Position numbers and translations under genes: made by a program. Shown piece after piece: positions 17,601 to 25,101 of a stretch of DNA of 37,065 nt. The DNA is taken from NCBI GenBank assembly GCA_017553035.1, contig JAFZNE010000135.1, positions 1 to 37,065 of the forward strand, given 5' to 3'. Positions within the stretch are counted from its first letter, which is position 1. The number at the start of each line of letters is the position of its first letter. The notes beneath the pieces are model-generated. The model was not told the DNA's origin. It saw nothing but the letters and a program-made list of their open reading frames with translations, and ran no database searches. The DNA comes from Lachnospiraceae bacterium (lineage in GTDB: Bacteria; Bacillota; Clostridia; Lachnospirales; Lachnospiraceae).

Positions 17601-18070
17601 ATATCGAGGAGGAGGATTTTGAAAATTACAGAATTGAGATACATGCTGTAAAGAGCCTGTGTAAGGGCGTAGGAGCAGAGGAACTTTCGGAGAAAGCTCT
17701 GAGGCTCGAAAATGCCTGCAAAGAGGGTGATTACGAATATGTTCGCAATAATGCCCAGGAGGCGTATACCGATTATGTTCTGCTTCTCGGAAGGATAGGC
17801 GAAGCCCTTTCGGATATCAACAATACACAGGAAAATGAAGCGGTAAGCACAGGCAAGCCGTTGCTTGAAGTAAAGGAACAACTGTTATGTATCAAGCTTC
17901 TACTGAGCGAATTTGAGGAAAATACGGCGATCAAACTGGCCGATGACCTTAACGGCAGGAGTCTGGACGAAAGTCTGAAAGAAAAGATCGATCAAATTAA
18001 TAAGATGCTGCATCTGTACGATTATGACGGCGCATCGGAAATGATTGGAGAGATTTTGGATGAAGATTAA
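14648..18070 (+). CDS. Large hybrid histidine kinase with degenerate GGDEF, two receiver-like domains and HPt
   Basis: A 1140-residue membrane kinase. Seen: about seven transmembrane helices in residues 8-215, like a 7TM sensor; a degenerate diguanylate-cyclase-like domain (about 228-362) in which the GGDEF site reads GSFTF (296-300), so it should be inactive; a coiled coil (about 375-415); HisKA with His425 in SHEIRTP; HATPase with NACKY (542-546), DTGVGI (574-579) and GTGLGL (604-609); a pseudo-receiver (about 657-765) without a recognisable acceptor; a true receiver with VVDDN (787-791) and Asp833; and an HPt with His999 in HAVKS. The tail (1070-1140) resembles that of the upstream kinase, suggesting shared ancestry. 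The stop overlaps the OLD-family start by 11 bases. Confidence 0.92.
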   Translation: MFDYVVSYDIAAMILILIFSVFFFTRRRYKSIQMKTYSLLLILAGVSVFFDLLSVLLLQNRHTVPVSLNYISNIMYFLSAGFLAVVFCAYTLNATNSLSTLLHSTGKLVAFEIPFIVYALALVTTPFTGYVFYFDEQCEYQQGPFTYGSLALLVLYLIFAAARMTFHKDTVSLRRRLPYYIFICLEFIAIVLQVVFPQYLLDGFGSAIGIVTLYLLENNANDYVDYDTQLFNRNGFRMKLTEMQRANKECCIIGYGFLDNIITLEGQDSTYGDFIVNKTGAYLIQHFDAENVYYFGSFTFAIILKDKEDKDEAIYTIRNCLRDPVKPNDLEKRLSIGLCELYFPTQYNSINALTDAVENGIKSSIAKRGAVLTAEDIRIEQENKIKMLEEAQVLLKEKYDEAEIKMQKAMEADRSKSMFLAQMSHEIRTPMTAILGMTELLLRDTKEPKAIEHAKAIMSSGKTLIGIINDILDFSKIEAGKLQIINEEYYFTSTFYDILNNIEQKISEKRLDFVVYFDPKIPASFYGDEVRIKQIIINLLTNACKYTEVGQIELKTFITDRNNDECILNIIVSDTGVGISEENIDKLFTGFERLGAQKNKAIEGTGLGLAITKQLVDNMNGTIEVKSEVARGTTFTVRIPQHIINDRDSIVLEDCGSLKILIFCSSINELRNYRNTLKDFELEVDYASNSDDFDKKAGQKEYTHIIMPLVEFERRRRNRDPLINDDRVVVGLYYREYLADVGGHRTINMPISSINFSSLILENTEASKHTVNIRENEYVAPDVNMLVVDDNLVNLRIFVGLLENHKMNIFTADSGVHCIEMCQRMKYDLIFLDHIMPKKDGIETLHEMRSDPGTMNAQTPVIAFTANAVSGMKDMFLEQGFNDFLSKPIELTKLEDILAYYLPDEKIITIKNNAAAYNEIMSKQKDEPLKAEASADEGEAAPFTVEGLDMEQALFYSGNSYDTLKDILNVFFDDGTKKLDLLVKYIEEEDFENYRIEIHAVKSLCKGVGAEELSEKALRLENACKEGDYEYVRNNAQEAYTDYVLLLGRIGEALSDINNTQENEAVSTGKPLLEVKEQLLCIKLLLSEFEENTAIKLADDLNGRSLDESLKEKIDQINKMLHLYDYDGASEMIGEILDED

Positions 18071-20216
18071 CTCTTTACTTATCAAGAATTTTAAAACGAT
18101 CCGCGAGCTGAATATCGATGACATCGATAATGCCATGATAGTCGTCGGAAAGAACAGTACCGGTAAGACGACGATACTTCATGCCATCAGGGCAGTTGCC
18201 GGCAAATACGAGGTTAAGAGTACGGATTTTCATAATCCCGAGAGGAATATCGAAATAGCGGTAGAACTCGGGATAAGCTCCGACGATATCAGGGTTTTCT
18301 ACAAGTCGGGAGTATTAAGTATTTATAAGACTTTCAGCATGTGGTACGATGAGTTCTGCCTGAAACTTCCGAGCTTCACAAAGGGCCGGGATGAATATGA
18401 ACTCGTATCGAATGAAGAGGGCGAAGCACAGCCCGAGAATAAGGATACCGTTAAGGGAGAAGTTTATATCCGCAGCGATCTTTCGGATAATGCCGATATG
18501 GTGCCCAAGGGACAGCTGTATATGCCTTCGGAACTTACGGGACTTGTGGGATCCCAGCCTCATGCACAGATCACCGATACGGATCTCGGCGGAATACTCA
18601 GGTTCGTATTTGTTGTGGATCCCGATCTGAACATCCGTTATTCGGACGGTGTGAACCGCAATAACAGCAATATCAAGAAAGTAATACCGAACTGTCATTT
18701 TATAGATGCTTCCAGAAATATCAAAGATATCCAGAACGATATCTTCTTTTCGGAGACGGATGATGCGCTGATCCCGGTCAGGGACAACTACTGTTTCGAA
18801 GACCCGGCCAAGCCCTGTATGGACTGCTTCAGATGTATACCCGGGATTTTGAAGAAACAGCCGGAAGAACTCAGCGTTGTAGAGACCGTTAGATTGCTTG
18901 AATACAAACTGATGCAGATCAAGCTGGATTCGTTCATGGAGAAGCTTAATCTGTATTATACAAGGAACAGCGGAAGACAGCAGAATATCAAGTTTGTAAT
19001 GAACCTGAACACCGACAATCTGCTTCGTCTCGATACTGCGGTACTCAACAGAGACAGGTACAGTGCCGATTCGGTTGAAACAATGAGTGCCGGTGCCAAG
19101 AGTATTTACATCTTTTCACTGCTGCAGACTTATATTGAAGAGAGTAATTCGATCCCGAGCCTTATCATGATCGAGGATCCGGAAATATATCTGCATCCGC
19201 AGCTCCAGAAGGTCGCAAGTGAGATCCTGTACAAGCTTTCTTCGAAGAATCAGGTATTCTTCTCGACTCATTCACCGAATATGATCTTCAACTTCAACTC
19301 CAAGCAGATCAAACAGGTGGTGCTTGATGAAGAGGGCAATACATCACTGAACGAGAATTCCGATATTGATACGATCCTCGATGATCTCGGATATTCAGCC
19401 AATGATCTGATGAATGTCAATTTCGTATTCATCGTCGAAGGAAAACAGGACAGCAACAGGCTTCCTCTTCTGCTTAATAAGTATTATTCCGAGATTTACA
19501 ATGATGACGGAACCTTACAGCGTGTTTCGATCATTACGACCAACAGCTGTACGAATATCAAGACGTATGCGAACCTTAAGTATATCAACAAGCTGTATCT
19601 GAAGGACCAGTTCCTGATGATAAGGGACAGCGACGGCAAGGATCCGCAGGCACTTGTAAAGCAGTTGTGCAACTACTATTTTTCAAGGTCGCAGGAGGAT
19701 AAGGGCAATCTTCCGAGGATACAGCCGAGGAACGTCCTGGTTCTCAAATATTATTCCTTCGAAAATTATTTCCTGAATCCGGAAGTAATGGTCAAGATCG
19801 GCGTTATCAAGCACGAAGAGGAGTTCTATAATACGCTTCTTGACAAGTTCAAGAGTTATCTGCACAAGATAGCGAGCGTTAAGAGAATGAAAGAGGCTAC
19901 GGGACTGATCATAAGGACCAAGGAAGATATCAAGCGTAATATGGAGACGATCAAGATCTATGTGCGCGGCCACAATCTGTTTGATATTTTCTACGGAAAG
20001 TACAAGGGAGAGAAGGAGACCGAGATCCTCAAAGCGTACATCGATGCCGCGCCGAGATCGGATTTCGCGGATATCCTGAATGCGATCGACAATTTCATCT
20101 ATTTCATGAACAGACGAAGAGATGATGAAGAGGATAATGCAGAGATAGGCCAGGAACAGGTGTACACGAAGCATAAGAAGAAAAAACGGCATAAAGGGAA
20201 GAACCGGCAGGTATAA
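18060..20216 (+). CDS. OLD-family AAA ATPase with C-terminal TOPRIM domain
   Basis: A 718-residue protein. ATG at 18060 follows GGAGAG; it overlaps the upstream kinase by 11 bases. Seen: an SMC/ABC-like ATPase with Walker A GKNSTGKTT (30-38), signature-like MSAGAKSIY (near 342-350), Walker B LIMIEDPE (368-375) and an H-loop in FFSTHSP (His404). The TOPRIM domain has VEGKQD with Glu460, and RDSDG with Asp523/Asp525. It matches the layout of OLD nucleases such as P2 OLD and GajA. An insert between Walker A and the signature holds Cys245, Cys253, Cys256 and Cys259, a C-x7-C-x2-C-x2-C cluster that could bind zinc or iron-sulfur. The basic tail KHKKKKRHKGK may bind nucleic acid. There is no UvrD-like GajB partner, so it would be a stand-alone class. 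Coupling to a histidine kinase is unusual; substrate and role are unknown. Confidence 0.85.
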   Translation: MKINSLLIKNFKTIRELNIDDIDNAMIVVGKNSTGKTTILHAIRAVAGKYEVKSTDFHNPERNIEIAVELGISSDDIRVFYKSGVLSIYKTFSMWYDEFCLKLPSFTKGRDEYELVSNEEGEAQPENKDTVKGEVYIRSDLSDNADMVPKGQLYMPSELTGLVGSQPHAQITDTDLGGILRFVFVVDPDLNIRYSDGVNRNNSNIKKVIPNCHFIDASRNIKDIQNDIFFSETDDALIPVRDNYCFEDPAKPCMDCFRCIPGILKKQPEELSVVETVRLLEYKLMQIKLDSFMEKLNLYYTRNSGRQQNIKFVMNLNTDNLLRLDTAVLNRDRYSADSVETMSAGAKSIYIFSLLQTYIEESNSIPSLIMIEDPEIYLHPQLQKVASEILYKLSSKNQVFFSTHSPNMIFNFNSKQIKQVVLDEEGNTSLNENSDIDTILDDLGYSANDLMNVNFVFIVEGKQDSNRLPLLLNKYYSEIYNDDGTLQRVSIITTNSCTNIKTYANLKYINKLYLKDQFLMIRDSDGKDPQALVKQLCNYYFSRSQEDKGNLPRIQPRNVLVLKYYSFENYFLNPEVMVKIGVIKHEEEFYNTLLDKFKSYLHKIASVKRMKEATGLIIRTKEDIKRNMETIKIYVRGHNLFDIFYGKYKGEKETEILKAYIDAAPRSDFADILNAIDNFIYFMNRRRDDEEDNAEIGQEQVYTKHKKKKRHKGKNRQV

Positions 20217-20245
20217 TTCAAAGTAATACGCCCCGGAACTATATG

Positions 20246-21514
20246 TCACGAGCCCTGATTTTTTATTATTATTTTGATGCTGTCGACACGGTTTTTGTCT
20301 ACATTGGTAACGATGTAGGTTACGCCGTCTTCGGTAACGGATTCTCCGACGGCCGGGATATGGCCGAGGAGATGGATCACGTGGCCGGCGATGGTGTCGT
20401 AATCGTCCGATTCGATATTGAGACCGAATTCGTCATTAACGTCTTCGATTATCGTCTGACCCTGAACTTCATAAGTGTTGTCGGGCAGGGCGGTGATGCT
20501 GTCGACTTCGTCCAGGTCGTATTCATCACGGATCTCACCGACTATTTCTTCGATAAGGTCTTCGATTGTGATAAGACCGGCGGTAGTATTGTATTCGTCA
20601 AGGACGATGGCCATTGATTTGTATTCTTCACGCATCACGCTCATAAGCTCGCGTGTATGTTTGTGATCGTATGTGAAATACGGTTCACGCATCAGTGTCT
20701 TGATATCAAAAGGTTCTTCGGATGAAGGATCGTATTTGAGAAGTATATCTTTGGCCCAGATGACACCGACGATATTATCGATAGTTTTGTTATATACAGG
20801 CATTCTGGAGTATTCATCCTCGCGGAATGCCTTTATTAATTCATCATATCCGATGTTATCGGGGACGCATTTCATATTGATCGAAGGAACCATAACGTCT
20901 TTGACCAGAGTATCGCCGAAGTCGATAACATTGTTGATCATTTCACGCTCATCGGTCTCAAGTACGCCGTCTTCATGACTTACGTCAACATAGGTCAGCA
21001 GTTCGTCCTCGGTCACCTGTTCGTTTTTACCGTCGGGATCTACTCCGCAAATGAAGAGAACACCGTTTGCAAGCTTGGTTACCAGGAAGGTTACCGGGGT
21101 CATGACAAACATAAGAAATCTGAAAAGAGGTGCGTAGACTGCCGCAAATCTTTCGGCTTTGCGTGTAGCAAGTGTCTTGGGAGTGATCTCTCCGAAGATA
21201 AGGATGACCAGGGTCAACAGTCCGGTTGCAATACCGACAGCAGTACTGCCAAAGAGCTTTATCATCAAGGTGGTCGTTAGTGATGATGCTACGATATTTA
21301 CAAGATTGTTCCCTACAAGTATGGTGGAAAGCAGTTTCGTACTGTTGTCGAGCAGCTTGAGAATAAGGGCGGCACGTTTGGAACCGTCATCGGCTTCGGA
21401 GCGAAGCTTTATTTTATTTACGGACATAAACGCCGTCTCGGCAGATGAGAAGAATGCCGAAAGCAGAATGAGGATAAAAAGGATTATCAGGCGTAAGACG
21501 TCACCGGGTTCCAA
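20246..21514 (-). CDS. CorC/CNNM (HlyC-related) membrane protein with DUF21, CBS pair and CorC_HlyC domain
   Basis: A 422-residue integral membrane protein of the CNNM/CorC group, implicated in magnesium or divalent-cation efflux. TTG at 21514 follows AAGGAG by nine bases. Seen: an N-terminal DUF21 region (about 5-185) with SAFFSSAETAFMSVN and FGEITPKTLATRKAER, three or four membrane helices, a CBS pair (about 200-320) with MVPSINMKCVP, YSRMPVYN and IVGVIWAKDIL, then SMAIVLDEYNTTAGLITIEDLIEEIVGEI, and a CorC_HlyC domain with acidic DVNDEFGLNIES. Older annotations call such proteins hemolysins. It is transcribed divergently from mgtE. A consensus promoter and a small leader hairpin precede it. 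Confidence 0.92.
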   Translation of the reverse strand: MEPGDVLRLIILFILILLSAFFSSAETAFMSVNKIKLRSEADDGSKRAALILKLLDNSTKLLSTILVGNNLVNIVASSLTTTLMIKLFGSTAVGIATGLLTLVILIFGEITPKTLATRKAERFAAVYAPLFRFLMFVMTPVTFLVTKLANGVLFICGVDPDGKNEQVTEDELLTYVDVSHEDGVLETDEREMINNVIDFGDTLVKDVMVPSINMKCVPDNIGYDELIKAFREDEYSRMPVYNKTIDNIVGVIWAKDILLKYDPSSEEPFDIKTLMREPYFTYDHKHTRELMSVMREEYKSMAIVLDEYNTTAGLITIEDLIEEIVGEIRDEYDLDEVDSITALPDNTYEVQGQTIIEDVNDEFGLNIESDDYDTIAGHVIHLLGHIPAVGESVTEDGVTYIVTNVDKNRVDSIKIIIKNQGS

Positions 21515-21540
21515 AGTAATTTACTCCTTATTAATTATTC

Positions 21541-21562
21541 GTCCGGTAGGATATATACGGAC
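21541..21562 (-). promoter_or_regulatory. Hairpin in the 5' leader of the CorC-like gene
   Basis: GTCCG (21541-21545) and CGGAC (21558-21562) form an inverted repeat, extendable by one base pair on the outside, with a 12-base AT-rich loop. It sits between the predicted minus-strand start site and the ribosome binding site. It is too small for an M-box riboswitch. Confidence 0.4.
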
Positions 21563-21571
21563 GTTTCGAAT

Positions 21572-21600
21572 ATTATATTGTGAATGCGGGGGAATGTCAA
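21572..21600 (-). promoter_or_regulatory. Full-consensus sigma-A promoter for the CorC-like gene
   Basis: On the minus strand TTGACA (21600-21595), a 17-base spacer and TATAAT (21577-21572). Both hexamers are perfect and the spacing is ideal. The predicted start is near 21565, giving a leader of about 50 bases. Confidence 0.85.
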
Positions 21601-21690
21601 GATGGGTGCTCATTATGCCGGAGGACTGGAAGTTAACAATTCGCTATTCACCTCTGCATATTTCGCAATCAGCTTCGCTACTTGCTCCTT
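21601..21690. repeat. Possible dispersed intergenic repeat with small hairpin
   Basis: This 90-base stretch has no gene but is well structured. GCAATCAGC (21665-21673) and GCTACTTGC (21677-21685) form a near-perfect hairpin around TTC. Read on minus, it has an open stretch translating to a KEQVAKLIAKYAEVNSELLT-like helix but no start codon. It may be an intergenic repeat or a gene remnant. An AT-rich near-palindrome (21688-21713) follows, directly upstream of the mgtE -35, and may act as an UP element. Confidence 0.35.
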
Positions 21691-21715
21691 TAAAATTAAA
21701 TTTAATTTAATTTTA

Positions 21716-21744
21716 TTGAAATTTGTCTAAAGATGTAGTATAGT
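21716..21744 (+). promoter_or_regulatory. Sigma-A promoter for the short ORF and mgtE
   Basis: TTGAAA (21716-21721), 17-base spacer, TATAGT (21739-21744). An A/T-rich tract lies directly upstream. The predicted start near 21751 leaves about 40 bases before the short ORF and about 105 before mgtE. Confidence 0.75.
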
Positions 21745-21790
21745 ATTATTTGGTGTCTTGTGCGCTAATTTGTTCATGGGAGGTGGTTTT

Positions 21791-21892
21791 ATGGATACGG
21801 ACGGTTATCGAAGTTCAAAACCGAATAATTTTATCCGAAAAGAGGCTACCTGTTATGGACGATATTTTGTTGAAATTCAAGGAGCTCATTGA
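21791..21892 (+). CDS. Putative leader/upstream ORF overlapping mgtE (33 aa)
   Basis: ATG at 21791 lies six bases after GGAGGT within GGGAGGTGG (21778-21786), the best ribosome binding site in this transcript. The frame runs 33 codons to TGA at 21890-21892 and begins MDTDGYRSSKPNN, with a polar, basic composition and no membrane helix. It ends 38 bases inside mgtE in a different frame, so a ribosome finishing it would stop just past the mgtE start at 21855. It could be a regulatory leader peptide that couples or blocks mgtE translation, comparable in principle to the MgtL leader of Salmonella mgtA. It could also be a chance frame, with the strong site serving a longer mgtE, but the sequence upstream of 21855 in the mgtE frame has no ATG. 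Confidence 0.5.
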   Translation: MDTDGYRSSKPNNFIRKEATCYGRYFVEIQGAH

Positions 21893-23234
21893 GAAAAAAT
21901 CTTATAAGGAGTTCCGTGAGCATTGTTCGGATATTAACGAAGCGGATATGGCTTCGCTTCTTGAAGAGCTTGAAATGCCGGAGTTGCTCACATTTTTCAG
22001 GATCCTGCCGAAAGACATGGCTGCGGATGTTTTCGCATACCTGCCTATAGATATTCAGCAGGAGATGATCCTGAAGTTCTCGCTTGGCGAGGCTGCACGC
22101 ATCATTGAGGATCTGGATGTCGATGATGCTGCGGATCTGATGGATGAAATGCCGTCAAATGTTGTAACAAGACTGCTTAACAATACCGATAAGGAGACCA
22201 GGGATACGATCAACGCGCTGCTGAAGTATGAAAGCGATTCGGCGGGTTCGATCATGACCACCGAATATGAGGCGTTGAAGCAGAACCTTACCGTTACGCA
22301 GGCGATAGAGAAGATCAGAAAAGACGGTATTGACAAAGAGACCATCAATAACTGTTACGTGCTTGATCCACAGAGACATCTGATCGGTACCGTAACATTA
22401 AGACAGATCTTATTTGCCGATCCGGCAACCGAGATCGGCGATATAATGACGGATCACGTTATTTCCGTTACAACGTCTACCGACCAGGAAGAGGTCGCAC
22501 GTGAGATCCAGAAATACGACTTCAGTGCGATGCCGGTCGTAGACAGCGAAAACCGTATGGTTGGTATCGTTACCATCGATGATATCATCGATATCCTGCA
22601 ACAGGAGGCTACAGAGGATATCGAGAAGATGGCGGCTATCAGTCCTTCCGACATGCCTTATTTGAAGACCGGTGTGTTCGAAACATGGAAGAAGAGGATT
22701 CCCTGGCTGCTTCTGCTGATGATCTCGGCTACATTTACGGGATTGATCATACAGAGCTATGAAGATTCATTGAAAGTTATTCCGATCCTTACCGCATTTA
22801 TACCGATGATCATGGATACCGGCGGTAATGCGGGTTCACAGGCATCGGTTTCGATCATACGTGCACTGTCTCTGAATGAGCTTGAGTTCAGGGATATCGG
22901 CAGGACCATCTGGAAAGAGATCAGAGTTGCTGTTCTGATCGGAGCTACGCTGGCCTGTGCAAATTTCGTGAAATTGCTGCTCATAGACCGTGTAGAAACT
23001 ACAGTGGCGTTTGTAGTATGTTTTACCCTTGTCGCAACGGTATTTGTCGCCAAGTTTGTGGGATGTACATTGCCGCTTCTTGCCAAGAAACTCGGGTTTG
23101 ACCCGGCTGTTATGGCAAGTCCTTTCATTACTACAATAGTCGATGCTCTTTCGCTCGTGGTTTATTTCATGATCGCATCATCGATGCTTGATTTTTCGGC
23201 AGCGGCGGCTGAAGCTGCAGCGATGGTTCACTGA
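21855..23234 (+). CDS. mgtE: Magnesium transporter MgtE
   Basis: A 459-residue magnesium channel. ATG at 21855 gives an N terminus matching the family, MDDILLKFKELIE; its own site (AGAGG at 21841-21845) is modest. Seen: the superhelical N domain (about 1-125) with LEELEMPELLTFFRILPKDMAADVF; a CBS pair (about 130-255) with MTTEY, YDFSAMPVVD and MVGIVTIDDIID; and a five-helix membrane domain (about 285-455) with IPMIMDTGGNAGSQ and GFDPAVMASPFITTIVDALSLVVYF, the conserved pore and metal-site segments. The cytosolic domains sense Mg2+ and gate the pore in known homologues. It is divergent from the CorC-like gene. No M-box riboswitch is visible in its short leader, so control may go through the overlapping short ORF. 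Confidence 0.95.
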   Translation: MDDILLKFKELIEKKSYKEFREHCSDINEADMASLLEELEMPELLTFFRILPKDMAADVFAYLPIDIQQEMILKFSLGEAARIIEDLDVDDAADLMDEMPSNVVTRLLNNTDKETRDTINALLKYESDSAGSIMTTEYEALKQNLTVTQAIEKIRKDGIDKETINNCYVLDPQRHLIGTVTLRQILFADPATEIGDIMTDHVISVTTSTDQEEVAREIQKYDFSAMPVVDSENRMVGIVTIDDIIDILQQEATEDIEKMAAISPSDMPYLKTGVFETWKKRIPWLLLLMISATFTGLIIQSYEDSLKVIPILTAFIPMIMDTGGNAGSQASVSIIRALSLNELEFRDIGRTIWKEIRVAVLIGATLACANFVKLLLIDRVETTVAFVVCFTLVATVFVAKFVGCTLPLLAKKLGFDPAVMASPFITTIVDALSLVVYFMIASSMLDFSAAAAEAAAMVH

Positions 23235-23283
23235 ACTTGTCCGATATTTTGAAAGTATAATTTGGTAAAGGAATTTCATATAT

Positions 23284-25080
23284 ATGAAAACGATTCTGGA
23301 AAATATTTCCGAAAAACTCAAAAAAGCATTTGTCGAATGCGGGTATGATGAGAAATACGGTATTGCCGTTATTTCCAACAGGCCCGATCTGTGCCAGTTC
23401 CAATGCAACGGCGCCATGGCGGCGGCCAAACAGTACAAAAAGGCTCCTATTGCCATAGCGCAGGAGGTTTGGGACAAGATCAAGGATGATCCGTATTTTA
23501 AACAGATAGATGCCGCAGCTCCCGGATTCCTGAACATGTCGGTCAGTGACAAGGCGCTTGCCGGATATGTCGCAATGATGGGCAGTGAAAAGGATTTCGG
23601 ATTTGAGCCCGGCAATACCGGAAAGACTGTGGTAATCGATTACGGCGGAGCGAATGTTGCCAAGCCGCTCCATGTAGGACATCTTCGTCCGGCCATCATC
23701 GGAGAATCGCTTAAAAGGATATTTGCAACCGACGGTTTTAAAACAATCGGAGATGCTCATCTCGGAGACTGGGGACTCCCGATCGGACTCATTATTACGG
23801 AGATGACCAGGAGAAATCCAGAACTACCTTATTTTGACCCGGACTATACAGGGGAGTATCCCGCAGAATGTCCTGTTTCGATCAGCGACCTTGAGGAAAT
23901 ATATCCTTTCGCAAGTGCCCGTTCAAAAGAAGATGACGAGTACAGGCAGGCTGCCAAACAGGCAGTTGTGGACCTGCAGTCGGGAAGACGCGGATATATA
24001 GCTCTCTGGAAGCAGATCATGGAAATTTCCAAGATCGATCTGAAGAAAAATTATGATGGTCTTAATGTAAGTTTCGAGCTCTGGAACGGCGAAAGCGATG
24101 CCGATCCGCTGATCATGCCGATGATCGAGGATATGAAGAGCAAAGGCATTACAAGGATCAGTGAGGGCGCGCTTGTTGTTGACGTAAAAGAAGAGAGCGA
24201 CAATAAGGAAATGCCGCCGTGCATCCTGCTTAAATCGGACGGTGCGGCTATATATGCATCGACCGATCTTGCTACGCTCGTTCAGCGCGAGAGGGATTTC
24301 CATCCCGATAAGATAGTTTATGTTGTCGACAAACGTCAGGGACTTCATTTTGAGCAGGTATTCAGAACTGCGAGAAAAGCAGGCATCGTAAGGCCCGAAA
24401 CCGACCTGATCTTCCTTGGTAACGGTACGATCAACGACAAATTCGGTCACCCGTTCAAGACAAGGGACGGCGGAGTCATGAGGCTCGAGATGCTTATGAA
24501 GGATGTCGCCGACAAAGTATATGAGAAGATGTCCGACCGCGAAATGGATAAGGATGAGATCCTCAAAATATCCAAAATGGTAGGACTTGCGGCGGTCAAA
24601 TACGGCGATCTTTCCAATCAGGCAACGAAAGATTACAACTTTGATATTGACAGGTTCTCGTCATTTGAGGGCAATACGGGACCTTATATACTGTACACTA
24701 TGGTAAGGATCCGTTCTATCGTCGAAAAATGCGGTCAGAAAGTCGGCGCGGGATCGTTGTCGGAAGCATTTTCGGAAGATTCCCTCAACGCACTTTACTC
24801 GGGAAGAGACGTTTCCGACAGTGAGAGAGAGCTGATGCTCGGACTGACCGGATTTTCACAGGCCCTGAGGCTTGCAAGCGATGAACTTGCCCCGCATAAG
24901 CTGTGTACGTTTATTTATGAACTTTCCAACAGATTTAACAGCTTCTATCATGAGAACAAGATAATTTCGGAAGAAAACGTATCATTGAAGAAAGCCTGGA
25001 TCAACCTGATCCTGCTGACCTACGGCGTGCTGGATAAGGTTATGGAACTGCTTGCGATAACAGTTCCCGAAAAGATGTAA
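23284..25080 (+). CDS. argS: Arginyl-tRNA synthetase
   Basis: A 598-residue class I aminoacyl-tRNA synthetase that charges tRNA-Arg. Seen: an N-terminal additional domain (about 1-110) with SNRPDLCQFQCNGAMAAAK, typical of ArgRS; the class I HIGH-type motif as HVGHLRPAIIGESLKRIF (near 129-146); LGDWGLPIGLI; the KMSKS-equivalent region replaced by FGHPFKTRDGGVMRLEML, as is usual for ArgRS; and an anticodon-binding helical domain with EGNTGPYILYTMVRIRSI. AAAGGA precedes the ATG. It lies 49 bases after mgtE, with a TATAAT-like box (about 23257) but no good -35, so it may be co-transcribed or have a weak promoter. The length is slightly above the Bacillus enzyme. Confidence 0.97.
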   Translation: MKTILENISEKLKKAFVECGYDEKYGIAVISNRPDLCQFQCNGAMAAAKQYKKAPIAIAQEVWDKIKDDPYFKQIDAAAPGFLNMSVSDKALAGYVAMMGSEKDFGFEPGNTGKTVVIDYGGANVAKPLHVGHLRPAIIGESLKRIFATDGFKTIGDAHLGDWGLPIGLIITEMTRRNPELPYFDPDYTGEYPAECPVSISDLEEIYPFASARSKEDDEYRQAAKQAVVDLQSGRRGYIALWKQIMEISKIDLKKNYDGLNVSFELWNGESDADPLIMPMIEDMKSKGITRISEGALVVDVKEESDNKEMPPCILLKSDGAAIYASTDLATLVQRERDFHPDKIVYVVDKRQGLHFEQVFRTARKAGIVRPETDLIFLGNGTINDKFGHPFKTRDGGVMRLEMLMKDVADKVYEKMSDREMDKDEILKISKMVGLAAVKYGDLSNQATKDYNFDIDRFSSFEGNTGPYILYTMVRIRSIVEKCGQKVGAGSLSEAFSEDSLNALYSGRDVSDSERELMLGLTGFSQALRLASDELAPHKLCTFIYELSNRFNSFYHENKIISEENVSLKKAWINLILLTYGVLDKVMELLAITVPEKM

Positions 25081-25101
25081 GGATGTATTATTGGAGGAGC
25101 C

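Noticed and set aside
16124-17881. 585-codon minus-strand frame opposite the second hybrid kinase
   Set aside because: It is antisense to confidently assigned HATPase, REC and HPt domains; the long frame follows from the codon bias of the real gene.
18060-20216. Gabija (GajA/GajB) defence pair
   Set aside because: The protein resembles GajA in ATPase/TOPRIM layout, but no UvrD-like helicase gene is next to it; the neighbours are a histidine kinase and a CorC-like gene.
21745-21854. M-box (ykoK) riboswitch upstream of mgtE
   Set aside because: The leader is about 105 bases and carries a short ORF with a strong ribosome binding site; M-box stems and conserved GGTGAGG-type segments are not seen.
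21750-21854. Longer N terminus for MgtE starting at TTG 21750 or GTG 21783
   Set aside because: These starts have no ribosome binding site in register and add residues unlike the MgtE family; ATG 21855 gives the usual N terminus.
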